Assembly (NCBI RefSeq): GCF_013410745.1 | Contig: NZ_JACCFY010000001.1 | Coordinates: 3,505,371-3,569,370 of the forward strand | DNA length: 64,000 bases | Source of the DNA: Nesterenkonia xinjiangensis | Lineage (GTDB): Bacteria > Actinomycetota > Actinomycetes > Actinomycetales > Micrococcaceae | Direction: 5' to 3' | In this document: positions 62,425-64,000 of the stretch, piece by piece | Layout of the letters: every line of letters starts with the position of its first letter | Position numbering within the stretch: the first letter of the stretch is position 1 | Translations under genes and position numbers: made by a program | The notes under the pieces: model-generated | Database searches by the model: none | Told to the model about the DNA's origin: nothing | What the model saw: the letters and a program-made list of their open reading frames with translations, nothing else

Positions 62425-64000
62425 TCAGGACCGGGTGACCACCTCGTCGAGCAGCTCGAGGATGTGCCGGTAGGGCCGCCCGGTGGCGCGGGTCATCGCC
62501 AGCTCGCAGGTGCGGTTGAGCGAGGCATGGACATCCCCACCGAGGGCGAGGACCTCCGCGGCCTGGGCCCGGGTGGCCGAGGCGGTGAGCTCGGGGTGCA
62601 GCATGCCGCGGTCCCCGGCGAAGGCGCAGCATCCCCAGTCCTGCGGGACGTGCACCTCCTCGGCGACGGCCTCGGCGAGGAGGTGCAGGTCGGGGTCCAG
62701 CCCCAGCCGGCCCGAGGAGCAGGTGGGGTGGAGCACCATCCGTCCGTACCGGCGGTCCGTCGGGATCTCCAGCCGAGGCAGCACCTCCGAGGCGACGTGC
62801 TCGACGGCGTCTCGGACGGTGAATCCGGCCTGTTCGGCGATCAGCTGCAGTCCTTCGGTGCAGGAGGAGGCGTCGCAGACCACCGGCAGCCGGCCTCCCT
62901 CGGTGGCGCTCTCCAGGGCGCGCACGACCCTGTCGTGCATGGCGTCGTAGCCGTCGGTGAGCCCTTTGGACTTCCACGGGGTCCCGCAGCACAGATGTGG
63001 CAGCGCCGCCGGGGTGCGCAGGCGCACTCCGGCGGCCGTCGAGAGCCGGATCAGCGCGGCCGCCACGCCGTCCTGTCCGTCGCCTCCACTAGGGCGGCAA
63101 CCCTGCGCAGGACCGAACATGGTGCCCGTGCAGGCGGCGAAGAAGACGGCCTGAGCCGCGGGGTCCCGGAGCCGCGGGCGGGGCGTCCCTCCCGCGGGCA
63201 GATCAGGCGTCCAGCGCGGGACCCGGTCCCTGCCCAGCAGCGCCCGTCCGAGGTCGGTGGCGGCAGCTGTCAGCGGCGCCGGCAGTCGGTGGGCGGCGCT
63301 CAGCGCCAGCCCCGCGCCGCGGGCGGCGCCGGCCCAGGCTGTGACGGCGGCGCGTCCCACCGCCTGTTCAGCGGGTCCGACGGCCTCGGCGCGCAGCCGG
63401 CGGACCAGGTCGCCGATGTTGATGAGCACCGGGCAGGCCGTCTGACACATGCCGTCGGCCGCACAGGTGTCCACGACGTCGTGGCGGTGCTCCACGCGCA
63501 GGCGCTCGGCGAGCTCCTCGTCGCCGCGTCGCTCGGCCCGGGCGATCTCCCGGCGAAGCACGATGCGCTCCCGCGGGGTGGTGGTGAGGTCGCGGCTGGG
63601 GCAGACCGGCTCGCAGTAGCCGCACTCCACACAGCGGTCGACCTCCTCCTCCACCGTGGGGCTCGTCTTGAGGTCACGCAGGTGGGCCTGCGGGTCCTCG
63701 CTGAGCAGCACTCCGGGGTTGAGCAGGGCATCGGGGTCGATGAGAGCTCTGACCTCCTGCATGACGGCGTAGAGCTCGTCGCCGACCTGACGGCGCACGA
63801 AGGGCGCCATGATGCGTCCGGTGCCGTGCTCCGCCTTCAGCGTGCCGCCATGGCGCAGGACCAGGTCGACCATGTCTTCGGTGAACGCCTCGTAGCGGGG
63901 CAGGGTGCCGCCGTCGTCGTCGAAGCGATCGGTGATCATGAAGTGGATGTTGCCGTCCTTGGCATGTCCGAAGATCACGGCGTCCTGGTAGCCGTGCGCC
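62425..64000 (-). CDS. FAD-binding and (Fe-S)-binding oxidoreductase, D-lactate dehydrogenase-like (5' end outside window)
   Basis: About 525 codons of the C-terminal part are present; the frame is open to the window edge. The start of this piece, VIFGHAKDGNIHFMI, is the end of the FAD-oxidase C-terminal domain of glycolate/D-lactate oxidases. Two ferredoxin-like clusters follow, CVECGYCEPVCPS and CAADGMCQTACPV. Two CCG-type domains come next (LPHLCCGTPWKSKG and QDWGCCAFAGDRGM) as in GlpC/LldE. Such single-chain fusions of FAD and Fe-S modules pass electrons from D-lactate or another 2-hydroxy acid to quinones at the membrane. The substrate is inferred. It ends 52 bases before mtr on the same strand. 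Confidence 0.85.
   Translation of the reverse strand, partial: AHGYQDAVIFGHAKDGNIHFMITDRFDDDGGTLPRYEAFTEDMVDLVLRHGGTLKAEHGTGRIMAPFVRRQVGDELYAVMQEVRALIDPDALLNPGVLLSEDPQAHLRDLKTSPTVEEEVDRCVECGYCEPVCPSRDLTTTPRERIVLRREIARAERRGDEELAERLRVEHRHDVVDTCAADGMCQTACPVLINIGDLVRRLRAEAVGPAEQAVGRAAVTAWAGAARGAGLALSAAHRLPAPLTAAATDLGRALLGRDRVPRWTPDLPAGGTPRPRLRDPAAQAVFFAACTGTMFGPAQGCRPSGGDGQDGVAAALIRLSTAAGVRLRTPAALPHLCCGTPWKSKGLTDGYDAMHDRVVRALESATEGGRLPVVCDASSCTEGLQLIAEQAGFTVRDAVEHVASEVLPRLEIPTDRRYGRMVLHPTCSSGRLGLDPDLHLLAEAVAEEVHVPQDWGCCAFAGDRGMLHPELTASATRAQAAEVLALGGDVHASLNRTCELAMTRATGRPYRHILELLDEVVTRS

Noticed and set aside
1..64000. tRNA genes, rRNA, CRISPR arrays, insertion sequences or phage genes.
   Set aside because: No cloverleaf ending in CCA, no regular repeat-spacer pattern, and no transposase. 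The only recombinase is XerC in its usual chromosomal position.

Overview
This 64 kb window is high-GC chromosomal DNA from an actinobacterium, most likely of the Micrococcaceae (a Nesterenkonia/Micrococcus-like genus). The evidence is the FasR-fabD-fabH-acpP-fabF type II fatty acid operon with a DUF3145 gene beside it, a mycothione reductase, an ileS gene with an actinobacterial T-box leader, several apparently leaderless promoters, and actinobacterial order in the core blocks. The genus is an inference. No rRNA, tRNA, CRISPR array, insertion sequence or prophage is visible.

Layout. (1) 1-7316: the 3' part of aceE, a PucR-type regulator (fasR-like), the FAS II operon and DUF3145. (2) 7594-19212, all on the minus strand: the conserved block ffh, rpsP, khpA, rimM, trmD, rplS, two lepB genes, rnhB, yraN, comM, dprA, xerC. 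(3) 19318-33608: surface-polysaccharide genes, namely two very large paralogous double-domain glycosyltransferases with a coiled-coil gene between them, a TupA-like ATP-grasp ligase, two membrane O-acyltransferases and a UDP-ManNAc dehydrogenase (wecC). (4) 33732-41414: housekeeping genes ftsY, amt, an MFS transporter and smc. (5) 41526-48395: the second half of the polysaccharide set, with UDP-GlcNAc 2-epimerase (wecB), a CphA-like ATP-grasp ligase, a third acyltransferase and a two-gene ABC polysaccharide exporter. (6) 48528-64000: ndk, DUF4233, folC, ileS with its T-box, MgtC, an AraC regulator, valS, an SDR, a DsbA-like thiol protein, mycothione reductase and the 3' part of an FAD/Fe-S oxidoreductase.

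How the genes fit together. WecB and WecC would convert UDP-GlcNAc to UDP-ManNAc and then to UDP-ManNAcA, the uronic sugar of Micrococcus-type teichuronic acid. The glycosyltransferases would polymerise, the ABC pair would export, the acyltransferases would O-acylate, and the two ATP-grasp enzymes could amide-link an amino acid to a carboxylate or another acceptor. A teichuronic-acid-like polymer carrying amino acids is the best candidate here for a poorly described system. It is an inference from gene content. Secondary points of interest are the ileS T-box with a readable sequestrator switch, the unusual codon use shared only by aceE and wecC, and hairpins placed between acpP and fabF and inside the start of lepB.
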